Counted from the stretch's first letter, positions 12,641 through 25,242 are shown. The stretch is 64,000 nucleotides of DNA from Nectonema munidae (GCA_030549495.1 JAUIRK010000955.1:1-64000); one strand, 5' to 3'. Program-made: numbers and translations. Notes: generated from the sequence alone by a model not told the origin.

Positions 12641-13920
12641 TCACATTTATAACAATTTTTTGAAGAAAAGCTATATCTATTGATGTCTGTCATATTTATG
12701 GTAAGTAACTCTAACTGTTTGAAAATTTTTAGATCACTTTTTAATTCAATTGATGATTATACTATTTACTAATAAGAAAAAGGTTTAAAGATTTTTACTT
12801 CACAATGGAGAATCTTCTTTTTCACGGTCAAGACATTTTTTGAGAATCTTTACCTTTTGGTATCTGTCATAGATATGGTAATTCTAAATGTTTGAAAATT
12901 TTGGATCAAATTTTTAGTCAATTAATGTTTGTAATATTAACTAATGAGATTAATGTCAGAATTTTGTTCTCAATCAAAATTTTAATTGTGATTTTCAATC
13001 AAAAATGAATTTTTTGATTTGAGTTTTTTTCTGAATTCTTTTTTTCAAAAATGTAAATTTGGTTGATAATTTCGCACATTCCTGCACCCTGATTGGGAAA
13101 ACTAAGTCGCGAAATGAAGGGAGCATCGTAATGAAAAAATTAAGAATAAAAAATATATTTTATTTAAAATATGGAAGTAATTTTCAGGCATACATCACTA
13201 ATTCTATTTGTACTTTGACTCAATTTTTCACAGTAATGGTAAAAACTTAGCCAAAAAATGGTATCAGCATGGTCAATCTAATTAAAAAAATATTTTACTT
13301 AAAATGGGAATGAATGTTTTTTTTTTAAAATCAAAACTGAGTCCAAAATTGAAATCAGCATGGAGATCTAGTACAAAAAATGTATTTTATTGAGAATATA
13401 AATAATGTTCTAGCAAATCATTTTTACCGTGAACCACAAAATGAGTGAAATTTTCACACTCTAATTGCAAAAAATGGGTCGAGAAATAAAATCCGCATGT
13501 TCGATTTATTTAAAAAAAATATTTATTTAAAATGTGTATAAATGTTTTTGCAGACAATTTCTCAGACGCCCACTGCAAATACTTTTAGGCATTTCCAAAT
13601 CATAGTTGCTAAAACTGAGTTGAGAAATGAAATTGACATGGTAGATTTTGATATAAAAAATATACTTAGTTTAAAATTTAATTAATATTCTTGAAGTTTC
13701 AGATGTAAACGACAAAAATGATTGACACTTTCATCATTTTCACACCCTAATTGCAAAAATTGAGTACGGAAATGAAATCAGCATGATTGATTTAGTATAT
13801 AAATATATATTTTATTTAAAATTTAAATAATAATTTGGACCCAATTTTCAGGTGAAAACCCAAAATTTGATTGCCACTTCCATAAATTTTCAGAATAGGG
13901 GAAACTAAGTTTCGTAAGTA
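12640..13920. repeat. Degenerate tandem repeats, about 200-bp then about 120-bp periods
   Basis: 12640-12960 contains two diverged units around tctgtcat.tatggtaa...gtttgaaaatttt. From about 13080 to 13920 a second unit recurs about seven times, with landmarks aaatgaaatcagcatg, atattttatttaaaat and ttcacaccctaattgcaaaa. Copies are heavily diverged, so the array is old. The 63-residue open frame at 13059 is a by-product. Confidence 0.6.
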
Positions 13921-14792
13921 ATTTTATCATCAATCAAGTTTTTGATTGACATTTTAAATATGTATATATGTGTTATGTGTTCCAATATAATAAATGATTA
14001 AAAATTTCAAGAGTGTATCTAATATAAACACTAAGTTATAAGTTTTAGACATTATAATATAAAAAATTTGTTGAAAAAATGTATATTTGATTTTGATTGA
14101 TAGTTTTTGACATGAGAGGGTCATTCAACTACCACCAAAATGGTATCAAAATATGCAGCTAACAATTGTAGGAAAAGTCAAAAAGTTTGAGGGCATATAA
14201 TAATAGAGCGAATTCTTTGGTCTCTCTCTAATTATACTTTTTCTTGCAAGATAAAAAGACTCATTAGTTCTTCTTGTTTTATGAAACTTTTATTTTCTAA
14301 ACCATCAAGAAGCTCCGTTGTTAATTGAATCGATCCTTCAATAATAATTGTACCGAATAAAAGATTTACGGCCTAATCAAAGTAGCGGATCAACGAAGGT
14401 CCGAATTAGTGATTTCCGGTTTTGATGTAGTCAACTACTCTACTGTAAAATAATAATTGGAGCGCGCAATTTTCTGTTATTCAAATTTTTCGCCTTCTCT
14501 AATTTGAATACTATTCAGAGTGTATTTGTATTTCGATTGGTTCGTTCATTCAGCAGCAGCACTCGTTTTCTATCCGGCTAATAAGTAAGTTGTTTATTCG
14601 CTCCTTCCTCATACTTTTAACAGCATATCCCATTTACGACCAATGTTCCCATTTTGGAACATAAGTAATTTCATCTTCGTCTGCTTTTTTCAATGACTTT
14701 GAATATAAATCGTCTGCGTTTTTTTAGATATCGTCTGCTTTGCTTGATCTTAAATGTGTTAAAGAATTCTATATGTTTCATATATCCTATAC
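13921..14792. other. AT-rich stretch, no recognised feature
   Basis: The repeated word cgtctgctttt appears at the right edge (14680-14745) and again at 15.66 and 21.9 kb, so the right part may belong to a dispersed repeat. No gene is visible. Confidence 0.45.
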
Positions 14793-15060
14793 CAGAGGTA
14801 CTCAATTGGCGGCCGCGGTCCAAATTTGAACATTTTGAGTGCTGTCGTTGGACCCCAGGCGAACATTATTATTAAAAATTTCAATCATTATTTATTAATA
14901 AAATGGAACATTGATTTGTTAATGCAATTATAATTTTATTATTCTTTTCTGAGATGGTTGTTTTATTTTCTTTATTTCATGTAATAAAATTTTTTTGGAC
15001 TTATGCATACATTGGAACTTGTCTAACTGGACCTTTGCTTATAATAGTTGAGTAGCCCTG
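14793..15060. mobile_element. hAT MITE, 268 bp, with 8-bp target duplication
   Basis: Termini are cagaggtactcaa (left) and ttgagtagccctg (right). The perfect 8-bp duplication tcctatac sits at 14785-14792 and 15061-15068. The left end continues with a ggcggccgcggtcc block common to hAT ends. It has no coding capacity and must have been moved by another element's transposase. Confidence 0.9.
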
Positions 15061-15068
15061 TCCTATAC

Positions 15069-15460
15069 TATACAATGTTTTAAGCTATGTTTTAAAAGAA
15101 CAAAAAAGCATAGCACGATTTGGTAAGTTTTTCTATCTTATCGACCTCCAGGGGTCGATGTCGACTACTTCGCTGACCCCTGATTCATAGTTTTCGGTTA
15201 TCGAATGCAGGACAATGAGTTAACCACAGAGCCTCTACCAAGTGATATCATGTCTAAGACTATTCCATTTCGAACCACAATTATTGATATGTTACCAGGT
15301 TTACCTAACTTCCAAAATGCTGTGAGCATTGATGTACATCAAAAATGCTAATTTCATATTCATTTGTGATCGGTTTGAAAAATGACGCAATAAGAATTGA
15401 GATCTATTCACAAGATGTGATTAATCTGCCAGATTTATCTTTCGAGTTTGCTATGAAAAA
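15069..15460. other. Intergenic, possible eroded tRNA-like sequence
   Basis: Contains a short inverted pair (caggggtc at 15152 and gacccctg at 15176). On the minus strand there is an A-box-like ggctctgtggttaac without a good B box. Neither is strong enough to name an element. Confidence 0.35.
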
Positions 15461-15730
15461 CTCGGTACGTTTCTCTTATCCCCCCCCCCCCCACTAAAAA
15501 AAAATTTTGATTTACTTTTTTACTGCTTCATCAACATTTCTCTGATTATTATATAGTATCTTTTAGAATGGGAAGGAGATAACAGATATATAATTTCACT
15601 TTATATACATATATAAAATTTCGGAAAATATTCTGTTTTTTTCAATTTTAAAAAATATCGTCTGCTTTTTTAAAATTTATTTAGAGTGGGGGGGGGGGGG
15701 GAGGAGATAACAGAAAAGTACCCAAAAGTC
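15461..15730. mobile_element. Inverted-repeat element flanked by poly-C and poly-G
   Basis: Left ggtacgtttctcttat plus a C run (from 15480) faces right a G run plus aggagataacagaaaagtacc. The ends are reverse complements with mismatches. It is a small non-coding inverted-repeat element of unassigned superfamily, and I see no clear target duplication. Confidence 0.5.
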
Positions 15731-15799
15731 ATTGTCTTATCATAATACTTCTTGTCTTTTTGCTGTAGTTTCAAAAAGTAAAAAATTATTTCTGATTTA

Positions 15800-16260
15800 T
15801 GACCGCTCCCTAAAAATATTCTTCTAGATTGGCTATGCGAAGATAATGTTATAACTGTGGAAACCCTTTTCATCCTAGGATACATTGCTCCCCACGTTCG
15901 ATAATAACTTGTCATTCTTGTGGCAAAAGAGTCCATTTTTCTAAAATATGTATGTCAAAAAATAAGTATATTAAATCTGGAATAATTTCGAAATCAAAGG
16001 CCGCTCCTATTTCTTCTTTTCCTAATAAAAGTAAAATTCCATCTTTCCTCAAGGCTATAAATAGAAATAATTGAACATTTTGAGGCTCAGTGTGACACCA
16101 GTGTACCAAGAAATATATAAAAATCCATTGAAATAGAAAGCGGAGGAAAAGTCTTACAAATTATGGTCATCAAAGGATTGAAGTTTTTATTGATTCAGGA
16201 CCAGCGTTGTCTTACCATTTTGTGATAACATATGGTAATATACATGATATCATCCGATAT
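15800..16260 (+). mobile_element. LTR retroelement fossil (gag zinc knuckles and protease piece)
   Basis: Two CCHC zinc knuckles of the spacing CX2CX4HX4C (about 15849-15962) are followed by a short lysine/serine-rich linker and, near 16180-16210, a protease-like D-S-G site. That order is typical of the gag-protease part of Gypsy-like LTR retroelements. The copy is short, without visible LTRs, integrase or reverse transcriptase, and it is broken in several places. Related short fragments lie at about 21.85 and 56.74 kb. Family and age (old) are inferred. Confidence 0.55.
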
Positions 16261-16354
16261 GGACGAATATTTATTGGCCGGATTCTGAATCGACAAGTTC
16301 AAATGTAAATCCACATAGATAAAAATTCTTTTAGCATTTTCATTTTGTTTTAAA

Positions 16355-16897
16355 CAGGAATGCTCAACCTTTTTGCTCAGTTGGCGAAATTTAATTCTAT
16401 TTTGTCTTTTTACAATTTTATTTTCTTCAACTTTTTTAAAAATATTATTTTAAAAATCTAAATTCTTATAAAAATTAAAAAAAATCGAAATTTATATTTT
16501 AGTTCAAATATTGAAATCTCATTGTTTTTATCTTCAAAAATTTTTCAAATATTACATTCTAAGGAATTCCTTTATTGTAAATATTATGAAGTACAATTTT
16601 TTTGGGTAAATATGTAGTTTGGCATTGTCAAATCCTTTTACATCTCTCTTTTTCTTTTGACTCGAAGTAATTAAGACTTTGTGCTTCCTTGTTGATCAAC
16701 TTTGGCCTCTGAGTTATTCCAGATACTTGCTTTGATGAACAGTTCGGATATTCTTTTTTATCAACTTGGATTTTGTTCCTGGCCAATCCTACATTCACAT
16801 TCCTAGTGATCCTCACTCAATTAATGAACATATAAAAATGGTTGTTTTTGTTCTAGATTAATTTTCTTCCAGACGGACCACATGTTGAACATCCCTG
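16355..16897. mobile_element. hAT MITE, 543 bp
   Basis: Left terminus caggaatgctcaacc and right terminus tgttgaacatccctg are imperfect inverted repeats of hAT type. Flanking octamers gttttaaa and gttcatac match only partly, so the target duplication has decayed or the end is displaced. Near its left end is text resembling the 21-bp satellite unit that starts just outside its right end. Confidence 0.65.
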
Positions 16898-16910
16898 GTT
16901 CATACGAATT

Positions 16911-18780
16911 TGAAAAGGACTAACTTAAATTAAAAAAGGACGAACTTAAATTTGAAAAGGACGAACTTAAATTCGAAAAGGACGAAATTCGAAAAGGACG
17001 AACTTAAATTCCAAAAGGACGAACTTAAATTCCAAAAGGACGAACTTAAATTTGGAAAGGACGAACTTAAATTCGAAAAGGACGAACTTAAATTCGAAAA
17101 GGACGAACTTAAATTCGAAAAGGACGAACTTAAATTCGAAAAGGACAAACTTAAATTCGAAAAGGACGAACTTAAATTCGAAAAGGACGAACTTATATTC
17201 GAAAAGGACGAACTTAAATTCGAAAAGGACGAACTTAAATTTGGAAAGGACGAACTTAAATTCGAAAAGGACGAACTTAAATTTGTAAAGGACGAACTTA
17301 AATTCGAAAAAGACGAACTTAAATTCGAAAAAGACGAACTTAAAGTGGAAAATGGACAAACATTATTTGGAAATGTGCGAACATTAATTGGAAATGGGCG
17401 AACTTAAATTTGAAAAGGACGAACTTAAATTCCAAAAGGACGAACTTAAATTCCAAAAGGAGAAACTTAAATTCGAAAAGAAGGAACTTAAATTCCAAAA
17501 GAACGAACTTAAAGTAAAAAATGGACAAACATTAATTGGAAATGGGCGAAATTAAATTGGAAAAGGGCGAACTTAAATTTGAAAAGGACGAACTTAAAGT
17601 GGAAAATGGACAAACATCATTTGGAAATGGACGAACATAAATTGGAAAAGGGCGATCTTAAATTCTAAAGAGACGAACTTAAATTCCAAAAGGACGAACT
17701 TAAAGTGGAAAATGGACAAACATTAATTGGAAATTGGCGAACATTAATTGGAAATGGACGAACTTAAATTCGAAAAAGACGAACTTAAATTTGGAAAGGA
17801 CGAACTTAAATTCGAAAAGGAGGAACTTAAATTCAAAAGGGACGAACTTAAATCCGAAAAAGACGGACTTAAATTCGAAGAGGACGAACTTAAATTTGAA
17901 AAGGACGAACTTAAATTTGAAAAGGACGAATTTAAATTTGAAAAGGATGAACTTAAAGTGGAAAATGGACAAATATCAATTGGAAATGAAAGAACATAAA
18001 TTGGAAAATGGCGAACTTAAATTCTAAAGGGACAAACTTTAATTCCAAAAGGACGATGTAAATGGACAAATATTAATTGGAAATGGGCGAACTTAAATTG
18101 GAAAAGGGCGAACTTAAATTTGAAAAGGACGAACTTAAAGTGGAAAATGGACAAATATCATTTGGAAATGGGCGAACATAAATTGGAAAAGGGCGATCTT
18201 AAATTCTAAAGGGACGAACTTAAATTCCAAAAGGACGAACTTAAAGTGGAAAATGGACAAACATTAATTGGAAATGGGCGAAGATTAATTGGAAATGGAC
18301 GAACTTAAATTCGAAAAGGAGGAACTTAAATTCAAAAGGGACGTACTTAAATTCAAAAGGGACGAACTTAAATTCGAAAAGGACGAACTTAAATTTGAAA
18401 AGAACGAACTTAAATTTGAAAAGGACGAACTTAAATTTGAAAAGGACGAACTTAAATTCGAAAAGGACGAACTTAAATTTGGAAAGGACGAACTTAAAGT
18501 GAAAAATGTACAAACATCAATTGGAAATGGGCGAACATATATTGGAAAAGGGCGAACTTAAATTCTAAAGGGACGAACTTAAATTCCAAAAGGACGAACT
18601 TAAAGTCGAAAATGGACAAACATTAATTGGAAATGAGCGAACATTAATTGTAAATGGGCGAACTTAAATTTGAAAAGGCCGAACTTAAATTCCAAAAGGA
18701 GGAACTTAAATTCCAAAAGGAGAAACTTAAATTCGAAAAGAAGGAACTTAAATTCCAAAAGTACAAACTTAAAATGAAAA
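16911..18780. repeat. 21-bp satellite array with about 541-bp higher-order repeat
   Basis: About 89 copies of a 21-bp unit (gacgaacttaaattcgaaaag) keep the 21-bp phase throughout, including variant units of the type attggaaatgggcgaacatta. Groups of variants recur at about 541-bp spacing (17597 and 18139; 17704 and 18244; 17956 and 18497), which is a higher-order repeat. Because 21 is a multiple of three, long open frames occur in two plus-strand frames and on the minus strand. They reflect the period, not a gene. One frame would read as repeats of E-L-K-F-E-K-D. Confidence 0.92.
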
Positions 18781-19834
18781 TGGTATATCAAAGAATTCGA
18801 AAATTAATTTTTAGGCGCCAAATGACTCAGTACGAAATCCACCAGGAGAATAATGAGAATGAATAATGTTTTCAATTGGAAAAAAGACGTTAATTGGTTA
18901 TGCGGTGATATATATATATATATATGAATAATATTATTAATCTCTTACTGAATGAAAGTGAAAACGTAGCTGTCTCCGTTTATCGTGCGATAGATGTACA
19001 CTCACTCACCATATTTATGTCTATGAAAGTAATTACTTCTAGCATATACCAACCAGACTTTACTCACTCACTCATACACATACTTCCTCCACACTTCATA
19101 ATGGATGGAGTTTTGATTCTTTCATATACGAACGAAAATCATCTCGCGAAGATTTTATTGATTTAGACTAAAGGATGGAAGAAGATGACTTTGTATTGAT
19201 AATATCTTAGAAAGTCTACGCCGTGGATGCCTGCTACTTCACAGCTCATCCATCTCACGATTTTTGACAAGAGCCGTTCATGATGCAAGTTTTACATAGA
19301 GGTGGACTGCGTTCCTAAAAGTAAGTTTCATGTATGTATGTTTCAAATCCTTCATGTTTATGTCTTTTTTATCCAAAGCATTCTTCAGCTGACAAGCTGA
19401 AGCGAGAAATTGCAAACCTTTTTATGGTGGCCGTCATGATTGATTAAATCGATCATGAATAATAATTCGCTCATTTGATTTTACTTTTTTGGAGGCTTTT
19501 TGCTTTTCAGACACGGAAATCAATTTTTTTAAACCGATCCTACACTTTATACGAGAGTTATTGCCTGCTTATAAAAAGAACGTGGAAGCAGATAAAATTT
19601 TCATCACATTCTGTAATTCCCTGTCTCATATGCGCTCTCACAATACTCGTTCTGCATCATGGAATAAGGGAAATTTGCGTTTTGTTCCGTTTAACTGTCA
19701 CAGCACTGAAATTAACATAAAAGTTAAAGCTAAGAGCACCAACTTACATTTTAATAATGCATAACCCTTGTTTAGTTTTTTGCTAGCTAACTAACAAACA
19801 ACTTTATTTTAAACTTTTCTAGTTTTTCTTTGAA
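18781..19834. other. Intergenic, no firmly recognised feature
   Basis: Open frames at 18924-19166 and 19475-19764 are present. The second ends in text faintly like LINE ORF2 C-termini (HNTRSA), but not enough to call. Confidence 0.4.
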
Positions 19835-19981
19835 GAGGTAGAGGTACCCCGGGGTGTTTTCATCGAGAAGGCACAATTGCGCCGCTTGTATCGAACTATG
19901 AGGAAAGCAGGCTTGATGCGGAATCGAACCCAAGACCTTGAGTTATCGAATCCAGCATCTAACCAACCCTACTCACGCCCC
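19835..19981 (-). mobile_element. SINE-A copy
   Basis: On the minus strand the head reads with an intact B box (gggttcgattcc) and A-box-like ggttggttagatgctgg. The body is gaggaaagcaggcttgatgc and gagaaggcacaattgcgccg on the plus strand. Its tRNA-like 5' edge directly abuts the small 21-bp satellite block. Confidence 0.85.
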
Positions 19982-20093
19982 CTTAAATTTGAAAAGGACG
20001 AACTTAAATTCAAAAAGGACGAACTTAAATTCCAAAAGGACGAACTTAAATTCCAAAAGGACGAACTTAAATTCGAAAAGGACGAAAATGAAA
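19982..20093. repeat. Second block of the 21-bp satellite
   Basis: Five units of the same 21-bp repeat as at 16.9-18.8 kb begin exactly at the edge of SINE-A (cgccccc then cttaaatttgaaaagg). The block is about 1.2 kb from the main array. The SINE together with other sequence may have inserted into the array, or the block was copied. Confidence 0.9.
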
Positions 20094-23000
20094 ACTTTTT
20101 ATAATAAAAAAATTAAAAATTGTTGTGCTTGGATAAATGAATCTTGTATGCCTGTGCCAAATATTTTTATTCCCAAACATCTGAATGAAGTCCATTTTTG
20201 GCTCTGGCTATTTCAACAACAGCGCCCTAAATTGGCGAGTGGCTCAATGATATTGAACGTTTTAAAAATCAATAACTTTTATTTTACACGGTTTCTTCTT
20301 TTTGTCCTTCTAATTTGGAACTAATTTAGAACTAATTTTCTAATTTAGGTTCTAATTTAGGGACCCTTCTAAGAAACAAAATGAAAAAGTGTCATCAAAA
20401 TGAAAAAGCAGCCATTTTTATTGTATAATTTTTAATATATATTTTTTAAAAAACTATTTATGGGCCACTTGAAGATGAATTCGAATCAAAACGCCCGATT
20501 CAAGAACGTCTGAGAGTTGAATATACAAAAAATATTTAAAAATTTAAGATTTTTCTTGTATCTACGCTTTTTTCCAATTATTATCTTATATATTTTTCAA
20601 GAATATGTTTTATTTAACACTGTTGTTTCACATGCATAAAAAACAGATATAAAATTCCTAATTTATCAATCTTATCGAATCGAACTACTTCTGAAATTTT
20701 GAACCAAAATCTGAAATTATTTTTATTCTTGTTTTCCATGTTTAAATTAGTCACATCTTTTCTGGTTTCAAACTTATTTCCCGTTTAACTTGGTAGTTTA
20801 ATTGGATTTCAAAACAAAGAAATAATATATTTTTGTATGATCACTTTTATCTTTCAAGACAAATTGATTGATCACTATCATTTTGTGTTAAATCAACCGT
20901 TTTGAAAACTGTCCAAATAGAATAAACTTCAAAAATAGTAACGCCCAAATTATTATTTTCGGACGTTTTGGTTTTCGGGCGTTTTGACCCGGGACCCTTT
21001 AAGATTGACTATGATTTTTTCACAAGGTCGAGATTTTCATCATCTGTTTGCTTAATTGATCTATAAACAAGCATATACCTTGTTACGCTTTTTTAGATTC
21101 TTGAATGGAACCGCCAATTAAAATATAACTTTGTCAAAACAAAAAGTTTCAAAAATAACACACCTTAAATTTCCATCAAAATGTTAAACCTCTCGATATT
21201 ATTAAAATTTCTAGTTTTTTTGCTAAATCATTTATATTCTTTAAGAGAGATAAGCTCCTCTCTCTTTGGCTTCCTCTTTTCGTTAAAATTTTGAATCAAT
21301 ATTTCTCCCAAACAAAAATATATTTTAGTTTTTTTGACGATTTTGTCCTAGCTGGAGTGCTAGATTTTTAAATCAGTGAAAAAAAAGGTATCAACGTTCA
21401 TTTCTTGCAAAAGAAAGTACTAATATGAAAAGTAGATGAAATTAAAGGAGGAATTTGTATACAAAAAGGGATAATATAAACAATCATATTCTGGAATGCA
21501 AGCTTTTTGACAAATTAAATGACAATCAAAATGATTTCAATTTTTGCGCCATGTTTTCAATGCATCCAAAATTTATTCTTTAAATTTTTCTTTCTTTTTT
21601 AATCGTTATTTTAATATATTCTTGAACACTTTTTCATATTATTTTTTACCCTAAAACACCGAAAAAATCGGAAAGTGTGTGCTTACATAGCCAAAACACA
21701 AGATTGAATAGTATGAAGCTTGAATTGTATCACAAATCATTGCAGCTTCTTCACCATATGTGGTACACTCTTTCTTTTATATCAAAAACTAAGTTATATA
21801 TACTTTTTCGTCTTTAAAGTTAAGAAATTTGCACTTCTCAAAGAAACATGTTTAAGCAGGGACCAGTGGGGCACCAGTGTCCCAAGAAATGAAAATCGTC
21901 TGCTTTGAATATATAAAATTCCATTGAAAAAGAAAGCAGACGAATCGTCTTGAAAATTTTGGTCTTCAAAGAGTTGGGAATACAGTCAACTTTTGGATTC
22001 TAAAGCACGTAAATAGTTTTATTTGATAAAGTTTGTGCGCAATCGAAGTCCAAATTAATTTAGTCAACATAGATGAACTTTTTATTGATAGGTCAACTTT
22101 TTAAATCGTCCATTTTCTGTAAGTAATCTTGATTTTGTAAAAATTTAACAAGTTAACAAACATAGAGCAAGTATTTGACGATTTTGGAATTGCTTTTATA
22201 TACTCAAGGGTTTACACAAAGCAACTAAAAATATATTACTTTTTATAATTTTTGGATAGATCATTTTTAATATAGGTAAAAAAAACGTTAACTCCTCAAT
22301 TCTGGAGCATAAATAAAATAAATGAAAAACGCAATTTTCGAATCTTACAATGAAAGATCAAATTGATTTATGTAGAAATATCGAATTTTTAAAATACTGT
22401 ATGTGGTTTCAATTTCACTAAAATACAAAGAACCTAAAAAAAATACATGTTGCATAATTTTTCGTGAGAATTATTACTCTTCTCAGCCACATTTCAGTAA
22501 CTTATATTAAATTCACTATGTTTAAAAAATTGCACAATGTTTGGACTCAGCGTAACGTAATCATGACATGTAAAAAAAATTTAAATCAAGGCATAGAAAA
22601 ATTAAAAAACTTTTATTACTAAAAATTTCATTTTCTTAGTAAACTTTTTTAACTCCATTTTTTCACTTTCTTAAAAATAAAATAGAGTGTATGTAAGGAA
22701 TGAAAAAACTCAAATATGTATATATAAATCAACATCAGTTAAAATGTAACTACGTATTGACAAGACAGAGACCATTTCGGGTATCTAAAAAAATAGTGAT
22801 AAATCTATGTGAAGAGGAAGAAAGGATTAATGCTTTATACAAAATAATTCTTTTAGCAGGGTCAGTGAACTTTGCTTTAAAATTGAATGAATTTAAAGGT
22901 ATCAAGAATAAATGAAATGATCTTTCAGCTGATACTTATGATTAGAAGAAATTCTATTGTAAAAAATAAGTGTTTCAGAAAAATTTCCATTCTTGTGTAC

Positions 23001-24239
23001 ACATTGCAAAAATATTTCCAAAATATGGAGTAAAAGATGAGCCAGTTCAAGTAGATTGAACTTTCATTATTTCTTGCTAAAAGTTTAACAGTTAAAATAT
23101 AAAGCTATGATCGTTTTAGGACGATTTTCTTGGCGTAGACATTTTTGGCTCGAGCATTTTCACAATTAAAATCTAGCTTTACATGCTACAAGAATGTTAA
23201 TAGTAAATTTTGTTCATTGCAATGAAGTTGAATCAAACTAGTAGTTAAGTAATTAACTGAATATCTAACAAACCAAACATATAATTATCTAAACAACGAA
23301 CAAACATAATTTAAAACTGATGATGGATTATGATACTTTGTCAAAGATGGAATATTTGAGAGGAATCTCTCATAATTTAGAAAACAATTATAGAAATAAA
23401 AATTTTTTTTTTTAATTTCATCTTAGTATCTATTATTCTTGTTTAATTCACATTATTGGGCCCAAATATCTTCCGCGTCATAAAAAAAGGTCTGCTTGCC
23501 AAATAGAGTAGAAGAGTTTTTCCTCATTACTTCTAGAACACCTAATTTATGTAATGGGTCTGTATGGAAAGAACTGCTTTATATGTCTTGTAGCAAAAAT
23601 ACCTTTCGCTCAAACATTTCTCATTCATCGCTACGCACAATGAGAGAAGGTACACTGTTAAATTTTTACGATGAAACACGAAGTCATACTTTTATGATGA
23701 GTGAATTGAAATTTGCCTGGGGGGTGAATTTGTCAAACCAATTTCTTCATCATCCTCAAATTCTCTTTAGTAAGGTTTATTATATTCAATCATGATTTAA
23801 TTTTGTTTAAGGTGGGCCCTAGAATTTAGATACGAGAAGTTAAGTGTTTTCAATCGGTCAAACTAAACACCCAAAAGCATTATTTATCAAACTGATAAAT
23901 CAAAATTCTCTATTAGCTCCATTTGTTTAAAATAAGCACAAAATTGAAAACCTATCGTATATCTTGAGGAATATTTTTCAACCTAAAATTACTAAAACCT
24001 CGAAATTCTTGATTTTTTTGAGAAAAAAAAACAGAAAGTCTTTGTCTGGAACAGGGAGAACACAAAAACAGGAGATTTTACAAAAGCAAAGATATACCCC
24101 AAATGAATAATTTTTTGACACTGCTATTTGTTTTGGTTGCCTTCTTTGGCAGATTCAGTAATTCGTTATCCAACAAATATTTTTGCTTTCGTGGTTACGT
24201 GTCTAACATAACATAACATAGCATGATTTATTAAGAGAA
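20094..24239. other. Long AT-rich stretch with few recognisable features
   Basis: Apart from the retroelement fossil fragment listed separately and a cggacgttttggttttcggg motif at 20955-20985 related to the 27.2 kb element, I see nothing to name. The 99-residue open frame at 23496-23795 matches no family I know. Confidence 0.5.
21840..22020 (+). mobile_element. LTR retroelement fossil fragment, same family as 15.8 kb
   Basis: The text ccagtgtcccaagaaat and ttccattgaaaaagaaagca parallels the part of the 15.8 kb fossil between zinc knuckles and protease. Short, broken and old. Family assignment rests on that similarity only. Confidence 0.4.
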
Positions 24240-24339
24240 AGTGACGCTGGTAGTAAGCTTGTTGGTTTCGCCTCAAGGGAAGGTTGAAATACGTTGATTC
24301 AAATGTGTAACTGATGAGTAAATGGATTCTTGGGGGAGG

Positions 24340-24725
24340 GGGAAGTTGAGGCTAATTAAAATTTAGAATCTTGTCTTTCCAGTGAAAATCCAGACTTTTC
24401 TGAAGGCGTTCAAAGAGGGAGATTCTACAACGTGCACTGGAAGGCTATTCCAATCATTAATACTTCTACTAGAGAACGACGACCTCTAAAGTAACGCTTT
24501 GTGCATCTTATTTTCGAAAGTTGTTTTCTATGAAATCTTGAAGTATGTGCAGAAAAAGGAGGTAAAACTGTAGACTTTACGTTCGTGTTCTGGTTAATTA
24601 TGTCATATCATTACGCTAGCATCTATAGGCTAAAGAAGGAACGAATAACCCAAGTAGTCTTTCTTTATAATCCAGATTTTCAAATCTTTTTATTTTCTTT
24701 GTTATGAATCTCTGCACTTTTTCCA
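24340..24725 (-). mobile_element. CR1/L2-like LINE, ORF2 C-terminal fragment
   Basis: The minus strand encodes the characteristic end of CR1-group ORF2 proteins: INDWNSLPVHVVESPSLNAF, followed by a short basic tail near 24370. Upstream parts are diverged and interrupted by stops. Only the 3' piece remains, as expected from 5' truncation during target-primed reverse transcription. Confidence 0.65.
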
Positions 24726-25242
24726 AACTTTTTCACATTTTTCACACACCTCTACATGCCTAAGTTGCTTTTATATTACGTCATTAAATATAAATAATTT
24801 TCCGCATTTAAAAATGATATGTAAGTAAACAAATTTTTATAATTTCAAAATATATTATTAAAATTTTTTTTTTTATTTTAATTATAAAATTTAAAAAAAA
24901 ACTGGAAGATAAACCGGGAGTCTCCCGGTATTACTTGAAGAGTTGACAGGTATGGACTTAACGTCTAATATAAATGTTAACTAAATATTTTTTGAAGATT
25001 AACTTATTTTTCTAATTATACTAATTAAGCCAAAAATTGATTAACGAACTAACTAGATGTATTAACAAGCTTTTATACTCACGAATATTTTATAAGTTTT
25101 TAGACTTTTTTTTAAATATTATTATTTTTTTCTATACAAGTTCTTATATTTATTTTTAATTTTCAAGGATTATAATCGATATCCTTTAATTAAAAGAGTA
25201 TATGTGTTTTTTTAATTATCTCTATAGTTGTATCAAATATAT
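24726..25242. other. AT-rich stretch, no recognised feature
   Basis: A short inverted pair (aaccgggagtctcccggt, 24913-24930) is the only structured word. No gene. Confidence 0.5.

Noticed and set aside
15190-15250. Minus-strand tRNA-like sequence
   Set aside because: The A-box-like word is present but no acceptable B box or stem pairing.
16952-18561. Open frames encoding ELKFEKD-type, RTNLNSK-type and FKFVLFE-type repeats
   Set aside because: The 21-bp period keeps several frames open at once. There is no unique start context, no codon bias and no non-repeat domain.
19475-19764. Possible LINE ORF2 C-terminus (HNTRSA text)
   Set aside because: Only a six-residue resemblance; the flanking text does not follow the family.
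23496-23795. 99-residue open frame
   Set aside because: No recognisable motif or family and no splice or start context better than chance.
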